A stretch of 64,000 nt of DNA from Andrena cerasifolii (taxonomy: Eukaryota; Arthropoda; Insecta; Hymenoptera; Andrenidae), in contig NC_135125.1 of NCBI RefSeq assembly GCF_050908995.1, positions 11,681,011 to 11,745,010 on the forward strand. The letters are read 5' to 3'. Of the stretch, positions 22,073 to 34,929 are shown one piece after another (the first letter of the stretch is position 1; each line of letters starts with the position of its first letter). The translations under genes and the position numbers were made by a program. The notes under the pieces were generated by a model that did no database searches, had not been told where the DNA came from, and saw only the letters and a list, made by a program, of their open reading frames with translations.

Positions 22073-25000
22073 CGCCGTTTGTCCCATCGCGATGTCCCCA
22101 ACCATTCCTCGATTAATCGCTGACAAATCACGGTAAAACCTCCCCCGGTTCTCCTCCGTTCACCAGTGCGCAAGAAACGCGCGAATGATTCTGTACAAGG
22201 AGGCAAGTACCATTGGGAGCCGTCGATCGGAGGTGGAAGAGGGACGGACGCGCGTATGAGGGAAGGATCGAGTGTTTGCACGGTTCGATTGATTTCAAAG
22301 TAATCGAAAAAGGGCAAGCATGCTCTTCCGGTCGAAAGTAACACGTTGCTCTCGTTGCAACGCTCGCGACAAGAGAGCTTATCTCGCGGGAGCAAACTTC
22401 GGACAATCCGAGGTGCGATCATAAAGAAACGAGGCTGATTCCTGGAAATGGGCTAGCTGCAAGAAAGTTGCGAAGTAGCCTCGCTTATCCCCTCCGACAC
22501 AGGCACACCGAGATCTCGTTCGTTCACCCTTGTTGCTTTATTAGCCGCGGCAGGACACAGATTAGAGATCCGAGCCAGCGGGGCTCGCTGCGAAGGTGGC
22601 CCCGATCATCGGGTAATAAGATCCCGCCTGGGTCGTTCATCCGATAATCTCGATCCCGATGGAGCCTGGCCACCTCCGTTCGATAAACTCGATATCGCTC
22701 AAACTCTCCGGATAGCCTTTAAAAGCCCTACGTGCTCTCCACGAACGTTGTTTCGTTATACCACCCTCCCCCCTCGCTGCCCCACTTTTCCGACAATCCC
22801 AGAAATAACATGGAAACATCGATATTCCTCAGATGAATGTCGGTTAGACAAGGGAACTTTTAAATGGATCCGAGTGAACCACGTGTAATGTTTTTCGCGG
22901 ACCCTTGCATCCGCGGAGGTAGGGATTCGGTCTTCAAATCAATTCAGCTGTCCGTAGATCCTGTTGTAAGGGAGGAGCAGATCTCGGAGATTGTTCCTCT
23001 TAACGTGGGCCGTGTAAAACGAAAGCTACTGAGAATGTAACAAATCCGGAGGTTTTTACATACAGGGTTACCAGGTTCAGGGGAGATCGAAGAAGCACAG
23101 AGCGTGTCGAGCGTCGCCGGGTGATCCAATCCTCTTTTAGGGGCCACTTACTTGCTCGTCCAAGTCCGAGCCTCGGGAAAAAATGTAGCCTCGCGTCGAG
23201 GACTCTTCGGGGACGTTCCCGTTTGCGTCATCGTTATCCTTTATTCGAGCCGATCAAAGAGCGAGGGTGGTAGCAGGGGTCGCTCGGTTTACAACGGACA
23301 ACGGAGCCGCGAACGGTGTCTCGAGATGCATTCATCCCTCGGTTACAACGCCCTAGCGTTTAAATATCGATCTTCAATCCGGCTCTTGTCCGAGCTGCTG
23401 GACATCTCGCGCGAGTGCTTTCGAGGAAAAGCCCGGGCTGGGTGTTCCGAGATGAACCGCGCTAAACTTGGCAATTCCCGCCTGTTGTCCTCGATTCGCA
23501 GCGAAGCATCCCGCGAAACTTGGACGTGTTACGTCGAATTCTGCTGGAATCATGTCGACCGATCCATTGTGAATTCCATCACGCCCCGTCGGGCTCCAGA
23601 AGGGGCGTGAAATTGAACGTGTCTCGGAGGGCTTCTTGCGGTCCCCTTCTGCCACAGTTCAGTTTCCTTTTTTGCGTCTGCACGTACTCCCGCGAATCGC
23701 GGCTATTCTTCGATACGAGTCATACTGTAACTGAATAAATTTCTACGGTGGCAGAGTTGCGAACGTTTCCTCCGTCGACTTCCAATGATCTTACAGCGTT
23801 TCGCGTGGAATATCTCGACGGATCGTCACTTGTTGCCGCGACCAGAAAGCGGGTAGACTCCCTGATTTTTCATCCCCTCGGATTCTCTTTGTGGCAGGAG
23901 AAAGATGGCCGGCGACAGTCGAGAACTTCAGAGGGTTACGGCGAACTTCTTCTCTCTGTGATCGACGACGTTTCCCTTCGCGCGCGCGGGGGGGAACTTC
24001 AACCACCTCTCGGCGTCTCATATCGCGAGATGAAAACTTGAGGGAGACGCATTGTCCAACGCAGCGGAGAATTCCGAGCGAAACGCGAGGAGGACAAGCT
24101 CGCTGATTGGAGCGGACGCGTTTAAAATCGCGCTAATTATAGGAGCTCGATCCCGGGGAATTTTTCCCGCCCGGCGATTCATAAATACCACCTTTCAAGT
24201 CGAAGCAACGTCCACGGTCATTAACGCGCACCGCCACGGCCCTTTCAGTGACGCGTATTTTTAGGTCGCGGTCGTTTTGTATCGAGCAGAACAAACAGAA
24301 ATTCAGTTAAAGGAGCAGCGCAAAAGGGAAAGCTAACGACAAGTGGACCACTAATTGCTGTACGGATTTTATAGAAACGTCGAGCTCGAAGCCTGGGACA
24401 GTTGGTTGTTGGAAATGGAGGACTACAGATTGCAGGTGGTTGTTTCAGTGGAAAAAGCCGGGATTTCGAAACAGATTGCCGGGGCAGCGTATTTCCCGGC
24501 CACGGACAGAGACGCGGCAATCTGTACGGTCGTAGAAATCGACGGTCGCGGTTTCAGCAATTTAATTGCCGCTGGCACCTGTCCGCCTCCCTTAGTTTCA
24601 ATATTCCCGCACAATGTATCTGGGAGGGGGCGGCTGACAGCTTGAAAACAATGCACGATGACGAGGAAATTCCCTACGATGGGCTACAAAAACTGTACGC
24701 CCTCGACAAGTATTTGAAGCGACGGTGACAGACTTGAACCTAGGACAAAGGGAAGATAGCCAGAATGTGCGAGCGAGGTGGAGGAAGAACGCGCCGCCGA
24801 GTTGGATATTCAAGGATAAATCGAACGTTAGTCTGAGCTAAAATTCCGTACCCCCTTGTGGCTGGAACTCGTTCGGTGCGGAAGAATTTACGGAAACAGC
24901 CTCGGAGGGCACGAGGAGAATTCCGCGTGTGGTGTAGGGGTGCGTGCCGTTTGTTGTTCGATTACGAGCAGACGATCGTTGCGTAAGCTGGTCGACATGG

Positions 25001-28000
25001 TCCACTATTTACGAGCCATTATTGCATTGCCCTTTGCGTAAGAACAGGTAATGCCGTCGAGTGTAATCCGATACAAAGCCTGTCTTGATTAACTGATTGT
25101 CAGGTAAACACGTTCCCGTGCACACATGCCTCGTTAATTACACACCGATGTCCCTCGAAAGCCTGGGTCGAGGCGAGTGACTAAGCTACGATTATGGGGG
25201 CGACGGACTTTTCTCGATATTTCCAACCAAGGATTGCTAGTACCGTGATTCAACTGCATCCACTGTGCTCCGCAAAGGGATAGGGCTCTATTGTTCAAGC
25301 TCATCCCCCCCTCGACATCGTAGAACCTCCAATTATTCGCCAGTTATCAGTGTGTCTTTCGATATACAGTTCGCTTCGTTCCCCTCGTCCTCATTTTCTT
25401 TAAGAAAAGTTTCCATACTTTATTCGAGACGCTGGTACTCGAGACCTTCGGCGGTTTCGCTTAACGAGCTGGTAGTTCCAGGCAAGATGCATTTGACCAG
25501 TGTTCTTTTATCAGAGCCCAACAATGGCCCCTAGCCGGAGGACAGGAGAAACTGAAGATTCCATCGGTCACGATAGGTCAACCGTGGGAACGAATTTTTC
25601 GTTCGGTAATTAATCACCTAATTGACGACCGTGCAAATATTTCTCTTCGCACCCTGCGGGCTTCTTTAAGATCGTTTATCTAGAGCGCATCTGCCATCGT
25701 GGCGCGTATTTAGACTCCACTAGAATTAACCGCAACGCTTTCTCGTCGTTTACTTTGGCACGACGCAGGCTTCTCGCGCGGCCACGTATGGTTGGCTCCA
25801 GTTTGCTGGATAACGAGCAACAGAAGCCTGCAACGATTCGAGCCAGTGGGTCTCCGTAGTCGGTTGAACCGCGAAGCTGTGCAAAATTCACGCGGAAGTT
25901 GGCTTAATGAATCCCGTGCCGCGGAAACAACTGCGTTCCGCGCTCCGGGCAGGAAACAAATTTCCCCTGTCCGGAGATTTTCGACAGATAATCCGTTCAG
26001 TAATCCGATTACACCCACTATCCGATTAAAACGATTTCACCTGGCAATTAGACGCGTGTGAATATTGTGAGCTGCTGTTTAGCTTCGGAGAGCTCGTCTC
26101 GATTCTATTACCTTAGCGATGCCTTCGATGCAAGAGAAACGATTATCCTGCGGTGATAAATCGCCCACCTAATTTCCGCTGCGTTCGCGAAATTTTACGC
26201 ACGGGAGAATGGTCCTTGTCGAAACAGCACTAAGAAGCCCGGAACTAAATTAATCACGAGTTAATTCGTAGGCACGTATTTTAGGGAATGACAGCTGAGC
26301 AAACCCCTTTTATCACCAGCCCGATAAATTACTCTCACGCAGAGTTAATTAAGGGAAATATATTTCCCCCAATTTTCGGCGCGTCTTCGTATTCCATGGA
26401 CCACGGCGTGCCAGCCGCGTCATCCATTTCACATGAGCGCCTCTTCGCGCGAGATACGACCGTGTCGCTAAACCGTTGGCGTTATCGATACACACACGCA
26501 CAGACGCGCGAGCTCTTTGAACGCTTATACACCCCCCTGCTAGTTTGCACAGGTCAAGCGACTGCAACTCGGAAACGTGACAACTTGTCGGTAAGTAAGC
26601 TACCGAGAAGCTCGCGCAGGGCTCGCGAGAAACAGAAGTCACTCCGGTTTCGAAGGATTTAAAAATCTCGCGAAGGTTTCTGGGAAGCTTTTAACACCCT
26701 CTGCAACTAGGATCGAGTCGGAGACGCGTTTGAACTCCGCGAAAGTCGAGGCGCGAGAGGGTAGATCACTTCTCTGCTGTTCATTAGCGCTCAGAGATAA
26801 GGAACTCTGTTTGATCCTGCTGCGATCGTCCCGAGGCGGAACGGAATGGAAAAGCCTGACTACTGTACGGAAATTGGACGCGAGTCTTCAAAGGTAACTC
26901 CGAAGCTTGCTCCCGGATCACTTTTTTTTTATCGATGGATCGGAATCGTAAGAATCGATACCGCTCTCCTCTGGACGCGTGCACTGTGTTGCTTTACTTA
27001 CGAGCACTGGCGCGAGTACCCGGATCACTGACTCCGCACTGTCGCGTAAACAAATGAACGGCGTACCGAACGCGACAGAAACCCAATCGACACTGGATTA
27101 ACTACGTTGGGGGATACAGGTAACGGGACCCCTACCCGATCGCCACCACCACCATCACCCCCCTCCGAGTGGCCTCGCAGTTTACGAACGTTCCTCGGGA
27201 TCGAACCCGCGAAACGTGTTGCATGCCCTCCTCAGATTAGTTCGGAGACCTTGACCTTGACTCGGCTCCCTTATCATCAATTCATCGGTTCTTGGTTTAA
27301 TCATGCAAGTTCAAGGCGACCGTCGAAGGGTGGAAAGCTGACGAGCCAGGGGGCGCGCACTTTCTCGAGTACTCGCAGGATTAGCTCGAAAAGTTGATCG
27401 AGATCGTCTCGAGGAGCGCGGTCAGGGGGTTAGGCCCGCGAACGAGTAGTATAGCTCAGCGCTGTGCTCGACGTCCGACGTCCAGCACGGCTCGCCGACT
27501 ACTGAGCCAGCCGACGCAGGCGTCGGGGCGCCTCCTGCTCGCGAAACGTCTGCCGTATCAGGAGGCTCTTTGCTCGCTGGAAACGCCAGCTTATTGTCTC
27601 TGTGCTTCGAGAACTTCTTACAATAAGCAGACGCTTTCTTACAACAAGCAGACGTGAATCGGCACGCTTCGAACCGCCGCGATCGGTGCCCCACAGCCAC
27701 GAAAAGGTGACGTTTCCTACGAGGCCAAACAAACCGCTAAAATGAGATTTTCTTTGATAGCGTTACCTACGCGACGCCACTTGTTTCGGATAACGCGGCT
27801 CCTTTGCGCTCCCTTTGAGCAGAGTGCTCGCCGAGGAGGATCTCGCGGCTCCCGGCTCGCTGTGACGCGCGGAAAGTTCGAGGTCGCGTGTGTGCCGGCG
27901 GTATCGTCTCAACGAGCCGAGAATATTGCGCCAAGTCGGCGGGCACTTTTCCCCAGGCTGCTGGCACCCTCCTTGCAGGCTTCGTTCACCCTCCTCGCCG

Positions 28001-28194
28001 TGGATAATTATCGATTCCCTGGATGGCCCGAAATACCGGGCACCGGTGTTTAGGCACGGCCTCGTTTTTTTATCCGTCAAGTGATCCATCAAATCGACTC
28101 GAGGAAAGGCCACCCCAAACGAATCGAAACGTGTAGGTACTCGGAATTCACGCCACGACCCCGCGAACACCCGAATTCGCTGTGGAACACACTT

Positions 28195-28328
28195 GGAGTC
28201 CTTGTAGAAAACACTGTGTAAGTGTCAAAATTAAAAAAATAATTAATCACAATATACTCCACGCGCCGATGATAATACTACAGTATGCATTTGATTTTTA
28301 GCGCTTACAGCGTTTTCCACAAGGACTC
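28195..28328. mobile_element. Short inverted-repeat element (MITE-like)
   Basis: The left arm ggagtccttgtagaaaacac and then tgtgtaagtgtcaaaatt is the near-complement of the right arm gatttttagcgcttacagcg and ttttccacaaggactc. Total length is 134 bp with an AT-rich middle. A related half copy lies at 4640-4690, so it is a dispersed family. No clear target duplication was seen. Confidence 0.55.
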
Positions 28329-31300
28329 TTCATCTCTTCGCGGCTGTTTTCGCTAAACGGTGAATATTCGAGCAAAAAGGCGACGTAGCTTTCAAAGCGA
28401 CTGTAATTCGATGACAACCAGCAGTCGACGCGACGATACGCTCAGCAGCGGCCACTGTCGTCGCTCGAACGTCTATGAAGGGATGCTGAGGGATCGCCTT
28501 CGATTTTACGGGGAAACGAGGTTGCGGACTAGCGTGTGGGACAGTGAAAAGCTCGATCAATCCGCGGCATGCATTATTCATTGACCCGACGAGCGTAAGC
28601 GGACGTGAGCGATCAAAGGTCCTGGCATAATGCAAGTGGAAGATAGTATACAAGTGCTAAACAGGGTGGCAGGGAGATGGGGGCGGAAAGATTAGCGGGA
28701 CGAATCGATTGGAAATTAGATCCGAGAACAAGGAGCGTCTCGAGTGCTCGGGAAGCAGCTGGAAACAGCCCGAGGAGTCTCTCCAATTCCCCCGATTATG
28801 GTAATTGTGCCGACAACGCTGATGGACACGGATCGAGCGTTGCACCCGAACGTTGGTCGCCCGCATTGTTTCGCGGGGGCGTTTTGATCGACGCGGGCCT
28901 TATCGCGGGGCTAACAGACGATAAGATCCATCTCGGATCGAAGGAAACGTGTTAGTTCCGACCTAATCACGGGCACAGGTTAATTCATTATCGTCGAGCT
29001 CGCGGCTCCGAACGCAATTCCGACCACGTAGCCACCCGTTCGCGGGGAATACCCGCCGACGCGTTAACCCTCACGTTTGCCTAAGTAAATTGGAAATAGT
29101 TCGACGTGCAAGCGATGGCAGGGTTTTACGTTTTCGGCGATACTCGAGCAGGATGGAATACGAATTGCCCATTAGCAGCACTTCCGATTGAAACGAAAGC
29201 CGTGTTCCCGGACCTTGATAAGATTACACTCCACTATCGGTGTACACGCGTGTTAACTTATTATCCGCGGAATATCTCTGCAAGCCTCGAAAAATGAATT
29301 TCGATGTAGCAGCCTAAACCCGACACTTTGGATATCAGCCTCACAAAGACGAACCACGTAACGGCGAACAGTTTCTCCCGCCTCAAAGAAAAAAGGGGAA
29401 ACTGCACCGACACCTAATCGACGGAAGGAGAGAAGCTGGCGAAGTTTTGGAAAATCTTCAGCGGCGCCGTAATTTTTCGCGTCAACTTTCCAACGAGTCA
29501 CGCCAGCGGAAACTTGGCGAGGGACGAACTTTAGGGAACATCGATCCCGCGAGTTTCCGTCTAATGCTTCTTGGCGAGTTGGAATTCATTTGTTCGCGCT
29601 ACGCGGATATTTCATTATCGACTGTTCGTGGTCGAGGATCGTAAGCCTCGGTGACTGTCAACTTTCTGATAGGCAAGCTTTTGGGCTAGCCTGTACACGT
29701 TACCCTTGATTTACCTGGGCAATTTGTTCGTGGGCCAAATCACTCTGCGGAGAGGATCGATGATAATGAAAGAGGCGACAAAAGGGGAAACCGATCGATC
29801 GGATCGCGACCTCGCTTATTCCTCGTTTCGCGATAGAATCACTGGTATCCACGGGTGATCGACTATCCACGCTTACGAGCCAAAGGGCAAACGTACGTTT
29901 TTCCTCGCGAATCTTTCAATAGGATCTCTGCTTCCTACGTCCCGCGTAATTCCTTTCGTTCCGACCGCCCACTAAGGGTGGGTGTATCGCGAGGTACAAA
30001 GACCACGCGTAGTTAGCCGTTTCCACGTCCCCTTTTCGACGATCGTTTGCGAGGGACCGAGCAGGTGTTCGATTACGCCGTGAAATATCGCCGGGCGAGA
30101 TTCCGCCAATCATTACAGGAGTGTCTCTTCGTCGGGGGCTGCGAGCACTAGCCACAGGTCGATTCCACGGGCTCTTTCTCGCTCGAGACTCCGCCGAGGG
30201 GTGGTTCCATCTCCGCGTCGTCTTGGAGCGTTCATAACTCACCCTTCCCACAAATACGATTCTTATTCCATTTCTGTCCCGGTCCCCGCTGAAAATACTG
30301 TTCCCCAGATGTGACCGGTGCGCGGGGGAGCCCGTCCAATCGTGACGCACATTCTTCTGGTTACGACACACCTGTTATTTACGTTCGGGAATTTACGTTT
30401 ATGGGGCTCGCTTCATTTCCACAATTTTTACGAAGCCCCCGCGGTACGCGACGATGTCTCGGCGTTTAACCCAGCCGACTGACCTTCGAACGTCCTCCGC
30501 GTCTCCACCTACTAATTTTCTTTCCCTCCGAGTTTCAACCACCCCCGCTGGCCCCGCAACGCTCAACTTTTAAAGTTCCAGCGCGTCGCTTAAAATACAG
30601 GGTCGCGTGAATTCGTACCCTTGGAGCAGCACGCGTTTTAGTTAGCAAGAGTGTCTTTTGAACGTGGCACGACGCGAACAATTAATTTCGCGCAATGTCA
30701 GAGAGGCAGCGCGAGGTAAGGGATGGAACTGAAAGAAGGGAGACGCAGCATTCAACAAAAGCAACGTTCCTCGTAGTGGCTGCTGGGCTTATCCTTCGAC
30801 GATCTTCCCCACGCGTTTGAATTAAGGATTATCCTTGAGCAAAGTCATGGATTCTCCAGGCGAAGCAGATTAAAAAGTTTGCGTAAGCCGGCCCGGGGAA
30901 AATTAGCTCGGAGCAAGGTCTCCAGTGAAAGTTAGCGCTGCGGAGGCCCGCAGCTAGGCGATGCGGAGGCTCCGAAAGCGAGGAAGGACGAGCGAGAGAA
31001 TTAGCACGATAGTTTCACGACCGCTGCAGTATGTAGTGCGTTTTGAAAGCGGCGTCTCTCCTCGACGTTGTCTCTCTAGATCTAGTTTCACGCGAATCAG
31101 CGCGAGCATTCTAGTACGAGCTTGCCTCGCAGGAAACATCTTGCACAGGCGCCATAAAAAGTAATCTCGTCGATGGAAAGGTAGTCCGGGATACCTTGAA
31201 CTATTTTCAAACGCTGGAAGACTTGCCCAGCCGGGGAGAGGTTGAATGCAGCTTGGGTACACGTGAGTTTTAGACGCGTTCGAAGAAGTCTACCCGAAAG

Positions 31301-31838
31301 GACCCATTGCTTTGACTCCTCTAAAAGGATTGTCTCCAAGTTCATCGAGTCCCTAACGCTTTCTAAGAGATCCTCAGTCTCGGAGAGAAAAGTCGCCTCG
31401 CGTCCAACCGATCGATTTAAAGGGTTCGCTTTTCAGTGAACCGCAAGGGCACCAGGAAGATATATAACACCGATGAGTCGATTGCCAGAGGCATCTATGA
31501 ACGGATATTAAGGCTAGCGTCGATTCTTCCTCGTCGAATCCACCGCTGCGTTTCATCCGAAACTTCGTCGAGCCGCGGAAGTTCGCTGGTGGACTTCGAT
31601 TCGCCGACTTTTCCAGCTGCTCCCATTTGGAACTGGAGTTTCCAACAGTTTAACCTCGCGAACGGAACCGCTGGAGAACACTGCGGCCAGCCACTGTCTC
31701 CGGCATCCCCTCGTTAACGGTGAACGTACTTTCTAATGAATCGCGGAGGAATTAACTTATCGCCAACAGATGCTGCTCGGAGAATGAGATTGAAGGATTA
31801 CCCACTCGATGGCAAAACAAACGCTGCCACAAAACGTA

Positions 31839-32066
31839 AAGGTACGTATACACGACGACATTTTTGTGTCTAGATCCAAGTGCCTTTTGTGTCTAGCCAG
31901 AGCTAGTTGCAGTGTCTTCGGTCTATCTCTAGCTGCAACTCCTGCGACGATAGGTGAAATTCAGTGTCGCGGACTGCTCTAGGCAGTTTGCAATCTTCTG
32001 GAAATTTTTTTGAGTGTCGCATACACTTGATCTAGACACAAAAGTGTCGTCGCGTAAACGTACCTT
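31839..32066. mobile_element. MITE with about 44-bp terminal inverted repeats
   Basis: The left end is AAGGTACGTATACACGACGA and the right end, on the minus strand, AAGGTACGTTTACGCGACGA. The pairing continues through ttgtgtctagatc and aagtg on each side. It is flanked by TA on both sides (31837-31838, 32067-32068), the Tc1/mariner type of target. It is 228 bp long with no coding capacity; internal agctagttgcag/ctagctgcaac can also pair. Confidence 0.72.
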
Positions 32067-34801
32067 TAAGGGTGCTGCTTGCTCTGCCGCGATTCACGCT
32101 CGCGTGTCAGTTTCCGCTAGTTCGTCGCCGAGAGGGCTGAACAAATTGCCCGGGAGGAGATTATCGTGCGCACGCGACACGATCAAATATCGCGACGCGC
32201 GATCGATGGATCTAGAGCGGCTGGTGCGCGTCGCGTGCTCCGTCGAATCGGGCTTCTTAATTGCCTCCGAGGATCCAACGTGCCGAGGACGCGAACTCCC
32301 ACGATTGACGCGATCCAGCCGTAGATCTTCAGAGGATTCGTGCCGGTCCTAATAACCGACGACGAGCGCCGAGAAGTCGATGGGGCGCGCGAGAACATCC
32401 CCCAGAAGCTCCTAATTAGAAATGAACCGCGCATTGTCGGGACGCTCGGGATAGTTAAGCTTCGAGGATACCATAGCCTTTGTGATCCGTCTCCAGAGTT
32501 CGGCTTCCCGCCCCTCGCCCAGGATAATGAACTTGAGGACAATGATTACGCCGCCCTAATTAACCTCCCTCGACCTTTTTCACGCGCCACGCTCTTTGTC
32601 GGCGCTCGTCGATTATAATTGAGCCACGTTTGCAGCCTGCTCATCGATCGACCGACGCTTCTTTCGCTAAAATGTTTCGGCAAATTCCAGGGCCAACGTC
32701 CACGCCCCGTCGCGATTCTCCAGACCGCGCAGTTGGAATTCCGCAGGATTCGTTTTAACTGGAATCATGCGTTTAACCAAATGCACACAGGAGGATCAGG
32801 CGGGAGCTGCTCGTGCCGGAAGCTGGCCCGAGCTCTTTCACCTAGCCACCGGAAGCCACTCGGCCTTGTACCTCTACCGTGTTTCGCACTTAGTGATTTA
32901 CCCGTTCGTGCTTTTAGTACCCACTGAGAGAACCGGCTGCCCCTTCCCTATCGATTTCAGGTAATTTCCAACTCTCGCCGTTTCCTCGCTCGACCGTATC
33001 GCGATTTACACACCGAACACGTTTGCGCAGGTATGTATATCGGTCCCTTCGTGGACTGCGAAGATAGTCGGTGTATGATGGAGCACGGAAGTCTGTGCAA
33101 GCTAATATTAATCTTGCGTTAAGGGACGACGCGTGCAAGCCAATTAGAGGGTACCTTGTACAGGGTTCTTGTTAAGGTGTTTCAAAACGACAAGCTATCG
33201 CGTTCACTGTTCACCGTTCACCTTCTTTTCTCTTACAACTTCGATTTCAGTCGCGAGAGGTTCGCGCGCACGGTTACATTCCTTCTGATCAGGGACAAAG
33301 AGAGACACTGTAACCCTCGAGCGACCCAGCTTACCGAGCCTTCATTTTTCTCGCAAAAAAATCCGCTAATATTGCGCGCCAACGTGCCAGCGTATCTTTA
33401 TTTTTCATTTTTATTTCCTCCGCTCGCCCCTCCCGATTCTCCTCGCCTAAAGTTCCAGGAGGGAGGGTAGAATTAATGGGGTACGCACCGGCGAGATGGA
33501 CCAAGATAAACGCTCTCCCTTCAAAGTTTTACGAGGTCAGAAGACGAGACCCAAGAAGGCCTGAACGCCTCGTTTCTCACTAGTCCGATTTTCCGTCGAG
33601 AAACATCCTCGGCGCGTTTACATTGCTCCCTCATTCCCTGTGTTTTTTGGGAGGAGTTTTTTTGTCGGATCGACGACTTTACCCAACGAATCGAATTAAT
33701 CGGTCCGCGAGGGGCAGCGTGGAGAATTCACTGCGCACCTGAAATATATCGTGTCCTCGGCGATTTCGACGTGGATGTTTTCGCGTGGCTCCAGCGTCGA
33801 CGGCAGTTTCGTTCCAGGGAATTTATTATACATACATTCCCGGCTGGACACGAGACAATAAAATCGTATTTAATATGCATGGATTTCCTGAATTGTCCCG
33901 GCGAAGTTGTTCGATTATTCGGAGCGGGTCCGTAAGATCCACTCACGAATTGGAAATACTTTTTCGCGATTCGTCATCCCTGTAACTTTTACTCTCAACA
34001 GCGAGCGAACGTTTCCGATCAGTCTCGAGTAATTGTCGAAAAGAGGAAACTCGTGGATCCGCGATGCTCGCATCCCAAACACGTTCTAGCTTCGATCGAT
34101 CCGATTCGTCGGTTACTCGCGTGTTTCGCCTCTCCGAGAGTTCTTCGATCGCACAGAGGCCTCTGGATAGCGTTCGTGACGTTAACACGCGATACTTTGC
34201 GCTTCGGGCCGCTTCAAAGGACGTCAGGGCCACGCATGGATTAGCCAAAACGCGTGCACCGAATTCGGTAATGCTCGCGACCTTTGCGTGGCGAACAAAG
34301 CCCGCGAGTTTGCCCAAGTCTCGAGCTTCTGTGGCGTAACCGCGCCTTCCAGGTAACGTCGGCTGGCGGAGCGAAACTTTGTCTATGAAGCAACTTGAAA
34401 TTCGCATTGCCGGTGTTACGGGGGCGAAACTCGAAAATGGCCCGTGGCTTCCTCTGCTAGCCACGTTCAAGATACTTTCGCCGGGACAGATGCGCCGGTT
34501 GTAAAGATTTAATCGACGCATCCTCCGGTGAAAGGACCAGATTGAATCCTCCTTAGTTGTATCGTAACTGCCGCTTCCCTCCTTTAATGCCCTCGTAAAG
34601 ATATTATCGCGAACGAGTTAACCAACTGCGGTAGACTATTCTGTGGTTGAGCCGCGGTCTTTGTGACCGATTTAAACGTAACCTGATCACTGGTAAGCTC
34701 CTAACGATGCTGGAAATCTTGAAGAAAAGCGGTTCCAGCAAAATTCATCCAAGATTTCCTTCGTGCCGTGTTAACGAGAGTGGCTTGTTCTTCTGTTTCA
34801 G

Positions 34802-34929
34802 CGGACATATTCGACGAGACTCTCTCACAATTGGAACAGTTCCCAGAGCTGCGTGCAAAGTGTGTGGGTGGCGGAAGGATCGAGCACAACCCCGACGACA
34901 GGACCATCAAAGTCTACGGACACTCTCAA
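34802..34929 (+). CDS. PHPT1-type middle exon
   Basis: The acceptor is gttcttctgtttcag| and the exon begins with two bases of a split codon (probably Ala), so the upstream intron is phase 1. It ends in phase 0 after CAC TCT CAA. The following bases are gcgagt, so the donor dinucleotide is GC, not GT. Continuing through without splicing gives only ASCRINTS and a stop, which destroys the conserved YGxSxGFG motif. Confidence 0.85.

Larger units (their letters stand above)
22060..34801. other. Region without a supported gene, 22.1-34.8 kb
   Basis: No exon with both good splice sites and a family match was found on either strand. Contents are an inverted-repeat element at 28195-28328, a 21-bp direct duplication at 27615-27656 (ttcttacaataagcagacg twice with one change), and a MITE-like element at 31839-32066. 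The missing first exon of the PHPT1-type gene probably lies in the right part. Open frames such as 33943-34521 (minus) are unsupported. Confidence 0.5.

Noticed and set aside
33120..33230. Plus-strand LEGTLYRVLVKVFQND as first exon of the PHPT1-type gene
   Set aside because: It resembles the EGxFKYVLIKV strand, but it has an in-frame stop shortly upstream, no ATG, no good acceptor, and no VRGY...H segment before a phase-1 donor.
33943..34521. 192-codon minus-strand frame
   Set aside because: No family, no splice or start context, composition as in other chance frames.
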